Under the pieces are notes generated by a model that made no database searches, had not been told where the DNA came from, and worked only from the letters and a program-made list of their open reading frames with translations. DNA of 64,000 nt. Source: Acorus gramineus. Taxonomy: Eukaryota > Streptophyta > Magnoliopsida > Acorales > Acoraceae. Positions 32,730-45,058 of this stretch are shown here, one piece after another. A program made the translations under genes and the position numbers. Each line of letters opens with the position of its first letter. Position 1 is the stretch's first letter. The stretch covers positions 1,922,001-1,986,000 of the forward strand of contig JAUJYN010000025.1 of the NCBI GenBank assembly GCA_030737835.1, read 5' to 3'.

Positions 32730-34688
32730 GAGGGAGACTTTTGGGACTTTTGGAAGAGACTTAGACTGCTCTACACCCTTGGTCCACTAACAGGTGCATG
32801 CCAATATTCCAAACGAACCTGAGTCGAGTAGGAAATCGCATCTACTTACTCAGTTCGTTCAGAGCGAGAGGGCGAGAGAGATCATCATCTCATGAAGCTG
32901 GTCATAGCTTTGCCCCATTAGCATGGGCGCAACAACTACACCACGCCCTTGAGTCTTATCGCAAGGGAATATTAGGCAGGTGCCCGCTATTAACCCAGAC
33001 TTAATTATACTGAATATTCCAATTAATATGGTGGGAGTAGTATTACAATACTACCTAAGGCATGCCATATTCTATACATCCATACACATTACCAAAAATA
33101 CATGCCCATACTAGAGGGGCTCATGCAACACAATCATTCATACATGAATACAATACATGTATATAAGCTTAGCATGCAAGATATCTACATATTATAGCTT
33201 AAGCATGGCCATACTACTTATCTACACAAGTAGTATAGCTAGGGGGCCCCATCGATGCGCGACGCGTGTCTACGCGCGTCGAGCGCATCCCGAGAGGGGG
33301 GGGGGAATTGGATCGAACCACTCACCATTACCCGGGACCTTGCGCATCCCATCCGACGAGATCTGCAAGGTAAGGGCATCAAATTTGGTGAGTAACATCA
33401 CAATTTAACACTTAGAAATCACTAGAATTACTTAAGACTTAGACATGCACGCATACGGCCTCGCACGCATGCGAGCATGCGCGTACGCACGCATGCCCGA
33501 GTGCCCCAGCACCTACCCGAGACCCTGGGCAGCCCCACGCATGCCCCAGCACGCGCACGCACGCGCGCGCACACTGGCACCCAGCCGCGCCCAGACACAT
33601 GCCCAGGTGCACAGCCCCCCGCGCGCGCACCCCGCTCGCTGCCAGCGTTCGCGCGCGCCCGCTCCGCGCGCGCCCGCATGCACGCGTGCCTGCGCGCCCG
33701 CCTGCGCCTGCCAGTGCCCCTCTGCGCGCGCGCCTGCGCGCGCACGCGCGCAGACAGACCCCTGCGCGCGCCCAGCACTCCCCAACCCTCTTTTAACCCC
33801 TTTTAACCCCTCCCCCACACTTCTCACTCACCCTAAACCAATTACCTAACATGCATGACTTCCCTACAACCCCCTAAGCCATGAAAAACCAAGAAAAGAA
33901 GGGGAAGAGCTCACCTTGGGAGGGGGAATGAAAGGGGGAGATTCGGGGGCCCTCGATGCACCCGCGACCACCTCAACCACCACCACCACTACCACCACCT
34001 CCACAGCCCTCCTCAGCCTCCTTTGGCTGCAAAACAGGGGGGAAAGGACATGAAAAGGGAGCTAGAGAGAGGAGGATCAATAACAACAACAACACCCACA
34101 CAACCTTGCTCTTCCTCCTTCACCTTCTCCTTCTCTTCTCTTTGAAACATTAACACAAACACATGGGGGGAGTGAAAAGAGAGAAAGAGAGACCCAAACA
34201 AAGGTCCACGTGAGAGTGAGAGGGGAAGAGAGAGAGAGAGACTTTTCCACTCTTGGGGGGGGGGGTGAGTGTAATGGAAAAATGAGGGGGTGAACCTAAC
34301 CTAAACTCACCCACTAACAAACCAAATAACCAAGTGGTTGCTTCACCACTAAGCAAAGGGGGGTAAGGTTACCCAAGGTCACCACATTCACCAAAATATC
34401 TCACACTATTCGACTAATCAAACCAGGAACTCTCAAAAATCTGGATACGATTCGGAACTGCATATTTTTTCAAACGTTATCGGAATTCGATGAAATTTTT
34501 ATGGGTAGTACTAAACGGTACCAGGACCCATAATATGCAGTCAGATTTCCAATCAGAGTACTCTAACTCCCGCAGGTGGCTAAAAGCTAAAATTTTAGCG
34601 GCTCCGATCAAAAAATTAAAAAGGCCCTGAATGACCCAGAAGTGACCAAGGCTTAACCGAAATGGCTCCAAATGACACAGGCATAACA
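32730..34688 (-). mobile_element. Family B LTR, reversed, internally deleted
   Basis: On the minus strand it starts TGTTATGCCTGTGTCAT at 34688, has the (GGT)n segment, a CpG-rich block (about 33445-33780), the exon cassette (33326-33362), a G-run and hairpin (about 33256-33305), and the B middle. Near 32785 it jumps to a 3'-region piece (CTCTTCCAAAAGTCCC). A reversed A LTR abuts at 32729. The 3' end is missing. Confidence 0.82.
33326..33362 (-). other. Putative LTR leader exon, B copy (37 nt)
   Basis: On the minus strand it is flanked by CCTTGCAG and GTGAGTGG. It starts ATCTCGTCGGATGGG, diverged from A but aligned to it. Confidence 0.45.
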
Positions 34689-35508
34689 AGAGCCATGTGA
34701 GGTGCTCCCAGATACTATGCTTGTTGGTGCGCCCATATGGCAGAGATAGTGGGCTTGGGAGGCTACCAGGTAGAGGCCACACCGGGAGAGTGCTACTGGA
34801 TGATGTCGAGAGCGTGGACTCCCTGTGATGAATCTGCCCATGGAGTGCAGAATGCTGGAGTTCCAATGGTTATAGTTTAGCGACCTATCTCTGGTGGCAT
34901 GTGACGCACAGTTGTGAATACTGTCGCGTTGTGCCCCACATTGGTCGCAAATGAGGAGACGCGATGCTAGCGTTCGTGATGGGACTCAACCGCCTTATCA
35001 GATAGATGACGTCGCATAGGCATTGTCAAGGTTCGATGACCCCTTATTGCGTGTCTTGTGGATTAAGTGCGGTTGAGCGGCTTACCAAGCGTGTAAGTGT
35101 CATTATGAGCGCCAGCCATGCTCGAGGAGCAGAATCTGGACTTAATTGTTCAAAGTGTTGTTTTGATCTTCCCGTGAGGGTTGAAGATCAGGTACCCCTT
35201 GCTGTGAATTGATGATCTATTTGACCAGCTCTGGGAGCGGGTGTCTGCTGTTAGATCGATCTTCGGACAAGGGTACCACAAGTTGGAGATTCGAGAATTG
35301 GACATCCTGTAGATGGCCTTTCGTGACCATTTCGGGCACTACGAGTTTTAAGTACTGCTGTCGGGGTTGACGAATGCGCCGGATGCCATCGTGGATCTCA
35401 AATGTTTTATTGGGCCTCCGTGGACTACTTTGGGGTAGTCTTCATTGAGATTGCTAGTGGTGCGATGAAAAGGCGATATGGGTGACCTTGTTTCCCCAAG
35501 TTAGCATG
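34689..35508 (+). pseudogene. Family B pol remnant, forward (RT part)
   Basis: From about 34880 it is colinear with the B internal region at 50150-50775. Around 35205-35400 the translation keeps DDLFDQL, IDLRTRVPQ-like, MAFRDHFGHYEF and TNAPDAIVDL remnants of the RT palm. Stops and frame changes break it, including TAG within what should be the DISKTAF segment. It is cut at 35508 by a reversed B LTR. The first 190 bp have no clear coding match. Confidence 0.7.
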
Positions 35509-38500
35509 TGTCATGCCCCAGGCGTCCTCGAGACGTGGTAAAATAATAAAATATCAGCTATCAATACCTGAGGTCAATAAAGACTCCAACAACAATACAC
35601 AAGGCGGCAAAGCAAGATAATGATAACTGACTGAAAAACGGAAGCATAATATATAAACAATGTCTGTAAATAAAAAACATTATTACAGACTCGAATACAC
35701 AATCACTGTCCTGTGAGAGCCAAGTCTAGATCAAAGAAAATACAACCTGTGCCACATGCACGATTTACAAAGCATAAAATGACTCTAGGAATGCTGACAG
35801 CCTCGCACTCGCCACCCACCGGTAGAACGCTCCACGCCCATAAGACCACGCCACAGGAAAGCTCCAGCTCCACGCCCAACACTGCCCCTGAAAAGAAACA
35901 GTATGCGAGGGGTGAGCTACAAGCTCAGTGAGTGGCTGGAAACCAATCACCATACTACAGTTCAATACATAATCAATTTCCTTTCAAGGAAAACATGGGT
36001 GGAAACCCATGGATAACTGGGTCACGCGGCGGCGCGACCAACCTCACCCCCACCCTCACTCCCGGAAGGAGTCTTTTGGGACTTTTGGGGAGAGACCATA
36101 CCGTCGGTCGAAGAGACCCGGATTTACTGGTCTACACAACACTACTGGATCATCTACATCTAGATAATTTCTCAAACGATGCCTTTAAACATCGATACAA
36201 GACCAGACCCAACAACTATGGGAACGGTCGAACAACGAATGGGTCACGCGGCGATATTCTTCACCTCATCCTTACCCTCACTCCTGGAGGGAGACTCTTG
36301 GGACTTTTGGAAGAGATTTAGACTGCTCTACACCCTTGGTCCACCCGGTAGCCTCTCCCACACTCCGTAGCCTCTACCTGGTATACTCCCACGATCAGCA
36401 CTGTCCGATGCATCGGAGGTACCTACAGATGGGAGCCCTCTGTCAGGATAGCTTTCCAATGCTGGGGAGTCCCTACTCGGATCCAACGAAAGGGGAGAAC
36501 GATTCCCACGCCCGTAACATCATTCGTTAACCCTCTCCCGGGTAGTATCTACAACCCGATCTCCTCAACTCACCGCTCTACACCCTTGGTCCACCGGTAG
36601 CCCTTTCCCCGGGTAGCCTCTACCTGGTATACTCCCACGATCAGTACTCTTCTGAATGCATCGGTGGTACCTACGGATGGGAGCCCTCTGTCAGGACAGC
36701 TAAACCCAAGAAGTTCCTACATCGGATCCAACAAAGGGGAGAACGATCCCATGTTCGCAAAGCGAACCCAATGGAAAACAACTACTCTCGATACTCACTT
36801 ATCGAGATATCAAAACACAGGCATAACAACAATCTATGCAACACACTCATATTAACCTCAAAATAATTAAAGTCCCTAAACGGGAGTAACTACACAAGTT
36901 AGTGGGTGGTAACATTGCCGACCCATCCCACCCTCACCCCTTAGGGGTGACATGGGCCTCTTGGGACAGACTAGACCGCTCTCCACCCCTGGTCCACCCG
37001 GTAGCCTCTCCCACACTCCGTAGCCTCTACCTGGTATACTCCCACGATCAGCACTGTCCGACGCATCGGAGGTACCTACAGATGGGAGCCCTCTGTCAGG
37101 TCAGCTTTCCAACGCCGGGGAGTCCCTACTCGGATCCAACCAAAAGGAGAAGACAGCCTACTCACGCGGATACGATCCTCTTGGATCCGTCGACAACGCT
37201 TTCTAACACTACTAATGTCATGAATTCTCAAGAATTCCTCCAGGGCGCATAACTAAGATGCGGGGAAACATATATTATAACAACAAGGTTATAATATTCT
37301 CTAAGGCATGCTTATACCAATATAATCCTATTTCATTTAAATAAATTAAACTAAATGGGAAACATGCATAGATCGGGGCTTTCCAATCAAGGGACATGGT
37401 GTCTAGGCATGTATGGGCCTCTATACATGGTATATGGATGCATATCCCTAGCATACAAGGTCTAATATGGCATGGTTACATCATATTAAAACATGCATTA
37501 CATAGTATCTACATATTATAGCTAGGGGGCCCCATCGATGCGCGACGCGCGTCTACGCGGGTCGAGCGCATCCCTAGAGAGGGGGGGGGGGGGATTGGAA
37601 TCGAACCACTCACCTTACAACCCGGGACCTCGCGCATCCCATCCGACGAGATCTTCAAGGTAGGGGCATCCAACTTGGTAATTAACAACACAATTTACAC
37701 ATAGAAACCATTAGAAATACCAAATACTCGGACAAGCATGCATACGGACTCGCACGCATGCGAGCACGCACGTACGCACGCGAGTCCGAGTGCCCCGACA
37801 CCTACCCGAACCCTCGGGCAGCCACACGCATGGCCCCCCGCACGCGCACGCACGCATACACACGCACGCACACGCCCCAGCACCCTCGGCGCACTGCCGC
37901 GCGCCTGCCCGCTCGCACGCTCGCGCGCGCCCGCGCGCACTGCACTTCCATCCCGCGCGCCCTCGCAGAACCCCCGCGCACGCCCCAACACGCGCACGCA
38001 CGCGCGCACGCTCACTGGTCCCCAGCCCCGCGCCCAGGCGCATGCCAAGGCGCACTGCACCGCGCGCGCGCACGCTCGCGCACGCACTCCCGCGCGCACC
38101 CCCGCTCGCTCCAGCACCCGTGCGCACCCGCGCGCACCCCCGCTCGCTCCAGCGCCCGCCTGCGCTCGCACGCGCGCAGACAGCCCCCAACGCGCGCCCA
38201 CTCAACCCTAACCCCATTTTAACCCTCGCTCGCGCCAGCGCCCGCGCGCACCCGCGCGCCCACTCGGCGCGCACGCCCGCTCGCGCCAGTGCCCGTGAGC
38301 ACCCGCGCGCTCGCGCGCACGTGCCCGCGCGAGTCTGCGCGCCCGCCTGCGCCTGCCAGCGCACGCACGCGGGCAGACTGCCCTTAACGCGCACCCAGCC
38401 TCTCCCATCCTCTTTTTAACCCTCCCCAACCCCTCACACATACTCTAACCCATCTACCTAGAATGCATGACCTCCCTAACAGCCCCTTAATCCATGAAAA

Positions 38501-39349
38501 CCAAGAAAAGAAGGGGGGGGGAGCTCACCTTGGAGGGGGAATGAAAGGGGGAGACTCGGGGGCCCTCGATGCACCCGTGACCGCCTCAACCACCACCACC
38601 ACTACCACCACGCCTCGGCCTCTCCTCAGCCCTTCTTGGCTGCAAATCAGGGGGGAAGGATCAAGATATGAGAGGAGCTTGATATAGGAGGAGATCAACA
38701 ACAACAACAAAACCTACACAAGCACTCACTTGCACTTGCACCTTCTCTTCTCATTGGGGAATAAACACAAACACTTGGGGGGCTTTGAAAGAGAGGAAGA
38801 GAGGGCTTGAAGAAAATGGGCGTGGAAGTGAGAGGGAGAGAGAGGGAGAGAAGATATTTGTTGCACACAAATATCTAAAGAGGGATGGAAATGACCATTT
38901 CATCCCTGACTTAGAAATTCTGCGCATGCTTCACTGGAACAGCCATAACTTCCTCGATATAGCTCCGAATTGCACAATTCCAATTCCGTTGGAACGCTAA
39001 GAAGATTATCTACAACTTTCATGTTTATGCCAAGATCAAATAATCTCTCCAGCTATTCCGAAATTAGAGCTAAACATAGAGCAGGGCTGCTGCCAGAATT
39101 TCCCTCCCCGGGGTATACTTGGTAAAATACTCATAACTTTTACTACAAGAATCAAGTTGATCTAATTCCACTTCTGTGCGAAAGCTAACTCAAAACTGGA
39201 CATCTCATAATAAAATCATATTTAAACCTCTTCATCTTGGATTTTAACAAAATCAAATCCAAATACCAAATTGGAAATACATAACTTAGAAAAAAAAATT
39301 ATGTAGCCAAATTTTCAATCAGAGCGCTCCAAATGACACAGGCACAACA
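35509..39349 (-). mobile_element. 3' LTR of a reversed family B element (about 3.8 kb)
   Basis: On the minus strand it starts TGTTGTGCCTGTGTCAT at 39349 and ends GGGGCATGACA at 35509. It contains the exon-1 segment, a CpG-rich block (about 37735-38420), the exon cassette (37614-37652), a hairpin with G-run (about 37533-37590), then a long 3' part. That part has several repeated pieces of the TACCTACRGATGGGAGCCCTCTGTCAGG type (near 36420, 36670 and 37080), which make this LTR longer than others. A polypurine tract in the same orientation follows at 39350-39363. Confidence 0.87.
37614..37652 (-). other. Putative LTR leader exon, B copy (39 nt), acceptor damaged
   Basis: On the minus strand it is followed by GTGAGTGG, but the acceptor reads CTTGAAG instead of CTTGCAG. 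AG is kept. Confidence 0.4.
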
Positions 39350-39363
39350 TTCTTCCCCCCTTA
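39350..39363 (-). other. Polypurine tract of reversed B element
   Basis: On the minus strand AAGGGGGGAAGAA lies immediately before the LTR start and after GAGGACTAAATTTCCT. Confidence 0.85.
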
Positions 39364-41073
39364 GGAAATTTAGTCCTCGAAATTTAAGGAAACCCAAAAG
39401 GGAAGACCGAATATAGCAAGTATCTCGCATAGACCTTTTGCTCCCAAGTGGTCTTTGCACCGGACTGGCGCTACCAACACACTATAATCAAAGGAACGGT
39501 CTTAGCGTGGAGCCTCTTCTCATGCTGGTCTCTGACCTCGATCCACTGCTCCATGAACGACAAATCCAGCTCGAGAATGAGACAGTCGAACTGAATGACT
39601 GAGCAGGATCGTGGACATAACGCCTCGGTCATGAGACAAGGACGATGTCGTGGGCATGAGCCAGCTGTGGGGGAAAGGCTACATGATAAGCCACCTCCCC
39701 AATCCACTCAATGACGAGAGAGCCGGTCCGATGAAGGGCCGACTCAGCTTGCCCCGAACGTCGAAACATAGGATGCCCTTTAAACTGGGACACCTTCACG
39801 AAAACATGGTCGCCATACCAAAAGGTAAGCTCCTTGCGACGATGACCTGCGTAGCCCTTCTGTAGGTTCTGGGAGGTGCGGATGCACACACGAACCAACC
39901 TGGCCACCGCAAGGTCAAATAACTAACTTATGGCCCCTCCAACTGGCGCTCCTCAACCGTCCCAACACAAGGGAGGTATAAAACTGTGCCTGTAGAGTGC
40001 CATTCACAGTACCATCAGGATGCTCGAATGGCAGTCGTCTTGCAGGCATACCCCAACAAATGGGTGGTGCCTCACCCAACTGCCCTCATCATCGAGCACG
40101 CAGGCACTTAGCATGTCCTCCAAGGTCTAAATCGTCCTCTTTGTCTGGCTGTCCATCGGCGATGAAACGCTATACTTAAATGGAGGCTCGCGCCAAAGCC
40201 TACCAAGGCTGCGCTACAACCTCAAAGTACCCCTCGCGTCTCAACCAAAAATAGCGCCGACTGGAGTGCCATGAAGACGAACAATCGCGAAGGTGAAAAC
40301 CCACGTCAAGGCATCCAGAGACTCAATCAGTCAGATAGGGAGGGAAGCGCGGACTTAGTCAGTCGGTCAATGATCACCTAGACGGCGTCGTGACCCGAAC
40401 GTGACATTAACGAGTTTGCAACAATCCCTGATAACCCACTCCCACGTCCACTGAGGAATCTCGATGGACTGACGCTTTCCACTCAATGATGATTCTCGAA
40501 CTTTGCCTGAGGGCATGCCAACCTGGGGAAACAAGGTCACCCATATCACCTTTTCATCGCACTACTAGCAATCTCTATGAAGACTACCTCAAAGTAGTCC
40601 ACGGAGGCCCAATAAAACTTTTGAGATCCACGAAGGCATCCGGCGCATTTGTCAACCCCGACGGCAGTACTTAAAACTCGTAGTGCCTGAACGGTCACGA
40701 AAGGCCATCTACGGGATGTCCAACTCTCGGATCTCTAACTTGTGGTACCCTTGTGCGAAGATCGATCTAACAGAAGACACTCGCTCCTAGAGCTGGTCAA
40801 ATAGATCATCGATTCGCGGCAAAGGTAATTGATCTTCAACCTCCACGGGGAGATCAAAACAACACCTCGAACAATTAAGTCCAGATTCTGCTCCTCGAGC
40901 ATGGCTGGCGCTCATGATGACACTTACACGCTTGGTAAGCTGCTCAACCGCACTTAATCCACAAGACACGCAATAAGGGGTCGTCGGACCTCGACAATGC
41001 CTATGCGACGTCATCTATCTGATAGGGTGGTTGAGTCCCATCACGAACGCTAGCATCGCGTCTCCTTATTTGT
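39364..41073 (-). pseudogene. Family B pol remnant, reversed (RT and integrase pieces)
   Basis: In element orientation it begins at about 41073 with the sequence also seen at 50210. RT traces follow (DDLFDQL and the IDLR..YHKLEI segment, about 40840-40700), then a direct jump near 40500 to integrase sequence (SIEIPQWTWEW, then the core and the QSERT-like SQTKRTI segment). The better-preserved integrase end (39629-39907) reads GDHVFVKVSQFKG and WIGEVAYHVAFPPQLAHAHD. RNase H and the integrase zinc finger are missing. The same deletion is present at 50775. Many stops make it non-functional. Confidence 0.78.
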
Positions 41074-42229
41074 GACCAACCTCACCCTCACCCTCACCCT
41101 CACTCCCGGAGGAAGACTCTTGGGACTTTTGGGGAGAGACCATACCATTGGTCAAAGGGACGTGGAATTACTGATCCACACAACACTACTGGATCATCTA
41201 CATCGAGATAACTGTCCAACGATGTCTTTGAACATCGATACGCAACCGAACCCAACAACTATGGGAACGGTCAAACAACGAATGGGTCACGCGGCGATGT
41301 GTCTTCACGTCATCCTCACCCTCACCCTTTACAGGTGACATAGGACTTTTGGAGAGATTAGACTTCTCTACACCCTTGGTCCACCGGTAGCCCTTTCCCC
41401 GGGTAGTCACTACCTGGTATACTCCCACGATCAGTACGCTTCTGAACGCCTCGGTGGTACCTACAGATGGGAGCCCTCTGTCAGGACAGCTTTTCCAATG
41501 CCGGGAAGTTCCTACATCGGATCCAACGAAGGGGAGAACGATTCCACCCTCGCAATGTCATTCGTTAACCCTCTCCCGGGTAGCCTCTACCTGGTACACT
41601 CCCACGATCAGTACGCTTTCGAACGCATCGGTGGTACCTACGGATGGGAGCCCTCTGTCAGGACAGCTACAACCCGGGCCTCTTCAACACGGACGACATT
41701 GGGAGTAAACATTCCATGTTCGCAAAGCGAACCCAATGGAAAAACAACTACTCTCGATAATCACATATCGATGATATCAAATACTATTGTACTCCCACAC
41801 GGTTGCGTCGCTCGGACACAAGGGGGGTTGCCTCTACTCTCACGCAGAAATAATCCCAAGGCACATAACCCAACAGGCGGTTCATATACACGCCTAGCAC
41901 GGGTAGGCCTAGCTTAATGCCACAACTACCGGCTTAACAAAACCGATAAGATAACGAATTCTCCTGAATTCCAAACGAGTGCATCGCTCGGATGCACGGG
42001 GGCGATTACATCGCTAGCGCTCTAACTAATAAGGTACAACCCGACAACGGGTCATACCCACTCCTATTTCAGATAGGCCTAATCAGTTTTAACATGCGCA
42101 TAATTATTACAGGAGAATTCTATCACTGAAGGAACTTGATCCACATGCACAATAACCTATGCTTAACTATATATTGGGGTTCTCCCTAACATGAGTATAT
42201 GGCATAAACAGCACATCATGCAACATACA
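41074..42229 (-). mobile_element. Family B LTR fragment, reversed
   Basis: It starts abruptly with (CCCTCA)n at 41074 and continues through CCTTGGTCCACCGGTAGCC, the repeated TACCTACRGATGGGAGCC units (41458 and 41635), GTTCGCAAAGCGAACCCAATGG and the ACAACCCGACAACGGGT segment. This is the 3'-middle of a B LTR in reverse (compare 45600-46310 forward). It has no LTR terminus and is cut at 42230 by another B LTR end. Confidence 0.72.
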
Positions 42230-43583
42230 TACAGGGCGGCCGTCCCCGAGACGTGGCAATAATGAAATATCCGCTATCAATACCTGAGGTCAATAAAGAC
42301 TCCAACAACAACACACAAGGTGGCAAAGTAAAGATAATGATAACTGACTGAAAAGCGGAAGCATAATATGTAAACAATGTCTGTAAATCAAAAACATTAT
42401 TACAGACTCGAATACACAATCATTGTCCTGTGAGAGCCAAGTCTAGTCCAAATAAAATAAAACCTATGCCACATGCACGATTTACAATACATAAAATGAC
42501 TCTAGGACTGCTGACAACCTCGCACTCGCCACCCGCCGGAAGAACGCTCCACGCCCATAAGACCACGCCATAGAAAAGCTCCCGCTCCACGCCCAACACT
42601 GCCCCTGAAAAGAAACAGTATGCGAGGGGTGAGCTACAAGCTCAGTGAGTGGCTGGAAACCAATCACCATACAACAGTTCAATGTTAACACAATTTCCTT
42701 TCAAGGAAAAACATGGGTAGAAACCCAATGGATAACAGGGTCACGCGGCGGCGCGACCAACCTCACCCTCACCCTCACTCCCGGAGGAAGACTCTTGGGT
42801 CTTTTGGGGAGAGACCATACCGTTGGTCGAGGAGACCCGGGATTACTGGTCCACACAACACTACTAGATCACCAACCTCACCCTCACCCTCACTCCCAGA
42901 GGGAGACTCTTGGGTCTCTTGGGGAGAGACCATACCGTTGGTTGACGAGACCCGGAATTACTGGTCTACACAACACTACTGGATCATCTACATCGAGATA
43001 ACTGCCCAACGATGTCTTTGAACATCGATATGCAACCGGACCCAACAACTATGGGAACAGACGAACCACGAATGGGTCACGCGGCGACGTGTCTTCACCT
43101 CATCCTCACCCTCACCCTTTATAGGTGACATAGGACTTTTGGAGAGATTAGACTCCTCTACACCCTTGGTCCACCGGTAGCCCTTTCCCCAGGTAGTCAC
43201 TACCTGGTATACTCCCACGATCAGTACGCTTCCGAACGCCTCGGTGGTACCTACGGATGGGATCCCTCTGTCAGGACAGCTTTTCCAACGCCGGGAAGTG
43301 CCTACATCGGATCCAATGAAGGGGAGAACGATTCCACGCTCAAGATGTCATTCGTTAACCCTCCCCCGTGTAGCCTCTACTTGGTACACTCTCACGATCA
43401 GTACGCTTCTGAATGCCTCTGTGGTACCTACGGATGGGAGCCCTCTGTTAGGACAGCTACAACCCAGGCCTCTTCAACTCGGACGACATTGGGAGTAAAC
43501 ATTCCATGTTCGCAAAGCGAACCCAATGGAAAAACAACTACTCTCGATAATCACATATCGATGATATCGAACACTATTGTACT
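42230..43583 (-). mobile_element. 3' end fragment of a family B LTR, reversed
   Basis: It begins with the reversed B 3' end (GGGCGGCCGTCCCCGAGACG; the terminal TGTCACGCC is missing), includes GGCTCTCACAGGACA in reverse near 42427 and the CACTGAG/GCTCACCCCT motif near 42630. It then has two copies of an approximately 130-bp unit (42755 and 42873: CCTCACCCTCACCCTCACTCC plus GACTCTTGGGT). It ends next to a forward B LTR at 43584. Confidence 0.75.
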
Positions 43584-44640
43584 TATTATGCCTGTGTTAC
43601 TTGGAGCCTTATTTTTCGATCGGAGTCGCTAAAATTTTGGATTTTAGCCACCTACAGGAGTCAGAGAGCTCTGATTGAAAATTTGGCTACATAATTTTTC
43701 TCCTAGAAGTTATGCATTTCCGAATTGGTATTTGGATTTAATTTTGTTAAAATCCAAGATGAAGAGGTTTAAATATGATTTTATTATGAGATGCTCAGTT
43801 TTGAGTTAGCTTTCATACAAAAGTGGAATTAGATCAACTGGATTCATGTAGTAAAAGTTATGGGTATTTTTCCAAGTATACCCCGGGGATGAAAAATTCT
43901 GGCAGCAGCCCTGTTCAATGTTTAGCTCTCATTTCAGAATAGCTGGAGGGGTTATTTAATCTGAGCATAAACATGAAAGTTGTAGATAATCTTCTTGGCT
44001 TTCCAGTGGACTTTGAATTGTGCAATTCGGAGCTATATTGAGGAAGTTATGGCTGTTCTAGTAAAGCATGTACAGAATTTCAGGTCATGGACGATTTTTG
44101 TCCTTTGAACCCCACTTTGTCTATATAATGTCATCCGACCCCCTTTTTTTTTGTGTTTGCTCCCCTTTGTTGAGTGAGAAGGAAAGGAAGGAGAGGAAGA
44201 AGCACAAGAAGGAAGTGCAAGAAAGAAAGGTTGGTGGTTGTGTGTGCATATATGGTGTTGTTGCCTCTTCTTCTTCCTCCTCCTCTAGCTTTCTCATGCT
44301 CCCTCTCATGGATCCCCCCTCCCCTCTGGTTCAGCAAGAAGAAGAGGAATGAAGGCTGAAGTGGTGGTGGTGGTCGAGGTGGTCATGGGCGTGCTTGAGA
44401 GCTCCCACACCTCCCCCTTCCCTTTCCCCTTCTCTTGGAGTGTCGGCGTGCCAGAGTGTCTGCTGCCCTGTGTGTGCTGCCTGTGCCCAGCATGATCTGT
44501 CTGCTGCCCTGCCAGCACCAGCACTCCTGCCCAGCAGCTGTGCCCAGCGTGCCCAGCGGCTGTGCCCAGCATGCCCTGCCAGCACCTGCGTCTGTGCCAG
44601 GCGTGCCCTGCGCCTGTGCCCAGCGTGCCCTGCGTCTGTG

Positions 44641-44865
44641 CCCAGTGCGTCCTGCGACGTTCCCTGCGACTGTGCCCAGCGCGCCCAGCGACTGTGCCCA
44701 GTGCGTCCTACGACGTTCCCTGCGACTGTGCCCAGCGCGCCCAGCGACTGTGCCCAGTGCGTCCTGCGACGTTCCCTGCGACTGTGCCCAGCGCGCCCAG
44801 CGACTGTGCCCAGTGTGTCCTGCGACGTGCCCTGCGTCTGTGCCCAGCGCGCCCAGCGGCTGTGC
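44641..44865 (+). repeat. 56-bp tandem repeat, four units
   Basis: Units start at 44641, 44697, 44753 and 44809 with CCCAGTGCGTCCTGCGACG and continue with TTCCCTGCGACTGTGCCCAG. The exact period and few differences show recent expansion. It lies in the intron-like part of a B LTR and creates long spurious open frames on both strands. Confidence 0.9.
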
Positions 44866-45022
44866 CCAGCCTGTCCTGCCTGTGCAACCCGAGTGCTGCC
44901 CCGCGTGTGCGTACCTCCCCCTGCATGCGTGCTGCCCTGCTTGCCCTGCTCGAGTGCTGCCTCGCGATGCGCGACGACCCGGGTTGCGGTGAGTGGTTCG
45001 ATCCAATCCCCCCCCCTCTCGG

Positions 45023-45058
45023 GATGCGCTCGACGCGCGTAGTCGCGCGTCGCGCATC
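45023..45058 (+). other. Long hairpin after the donor in a B LTR
   Basis: GATGCG pairs with CGCATC, and CGACGCGCG pairs with CGCGCGTCG across a TAGT loop, giving 15 pairs with one 2-nt bulge. It lies about 30 nt downstream of GTGAGTGG, the same relative place as the A hairpin. Related hairpins are at 47953-47988, 63882-63919 and, reversed, at about 33256-33292 and 37533-37569. Confidence 0.7.

Noticed and set aside
41074-41110. Telomere-like CCCTCACCCTCACCC and GAGGGTGAGGG runs
   Set aside because: They are short, part of the LTR stem unit in every copy, and do not match the plant telomere repeat TTTAGGG.
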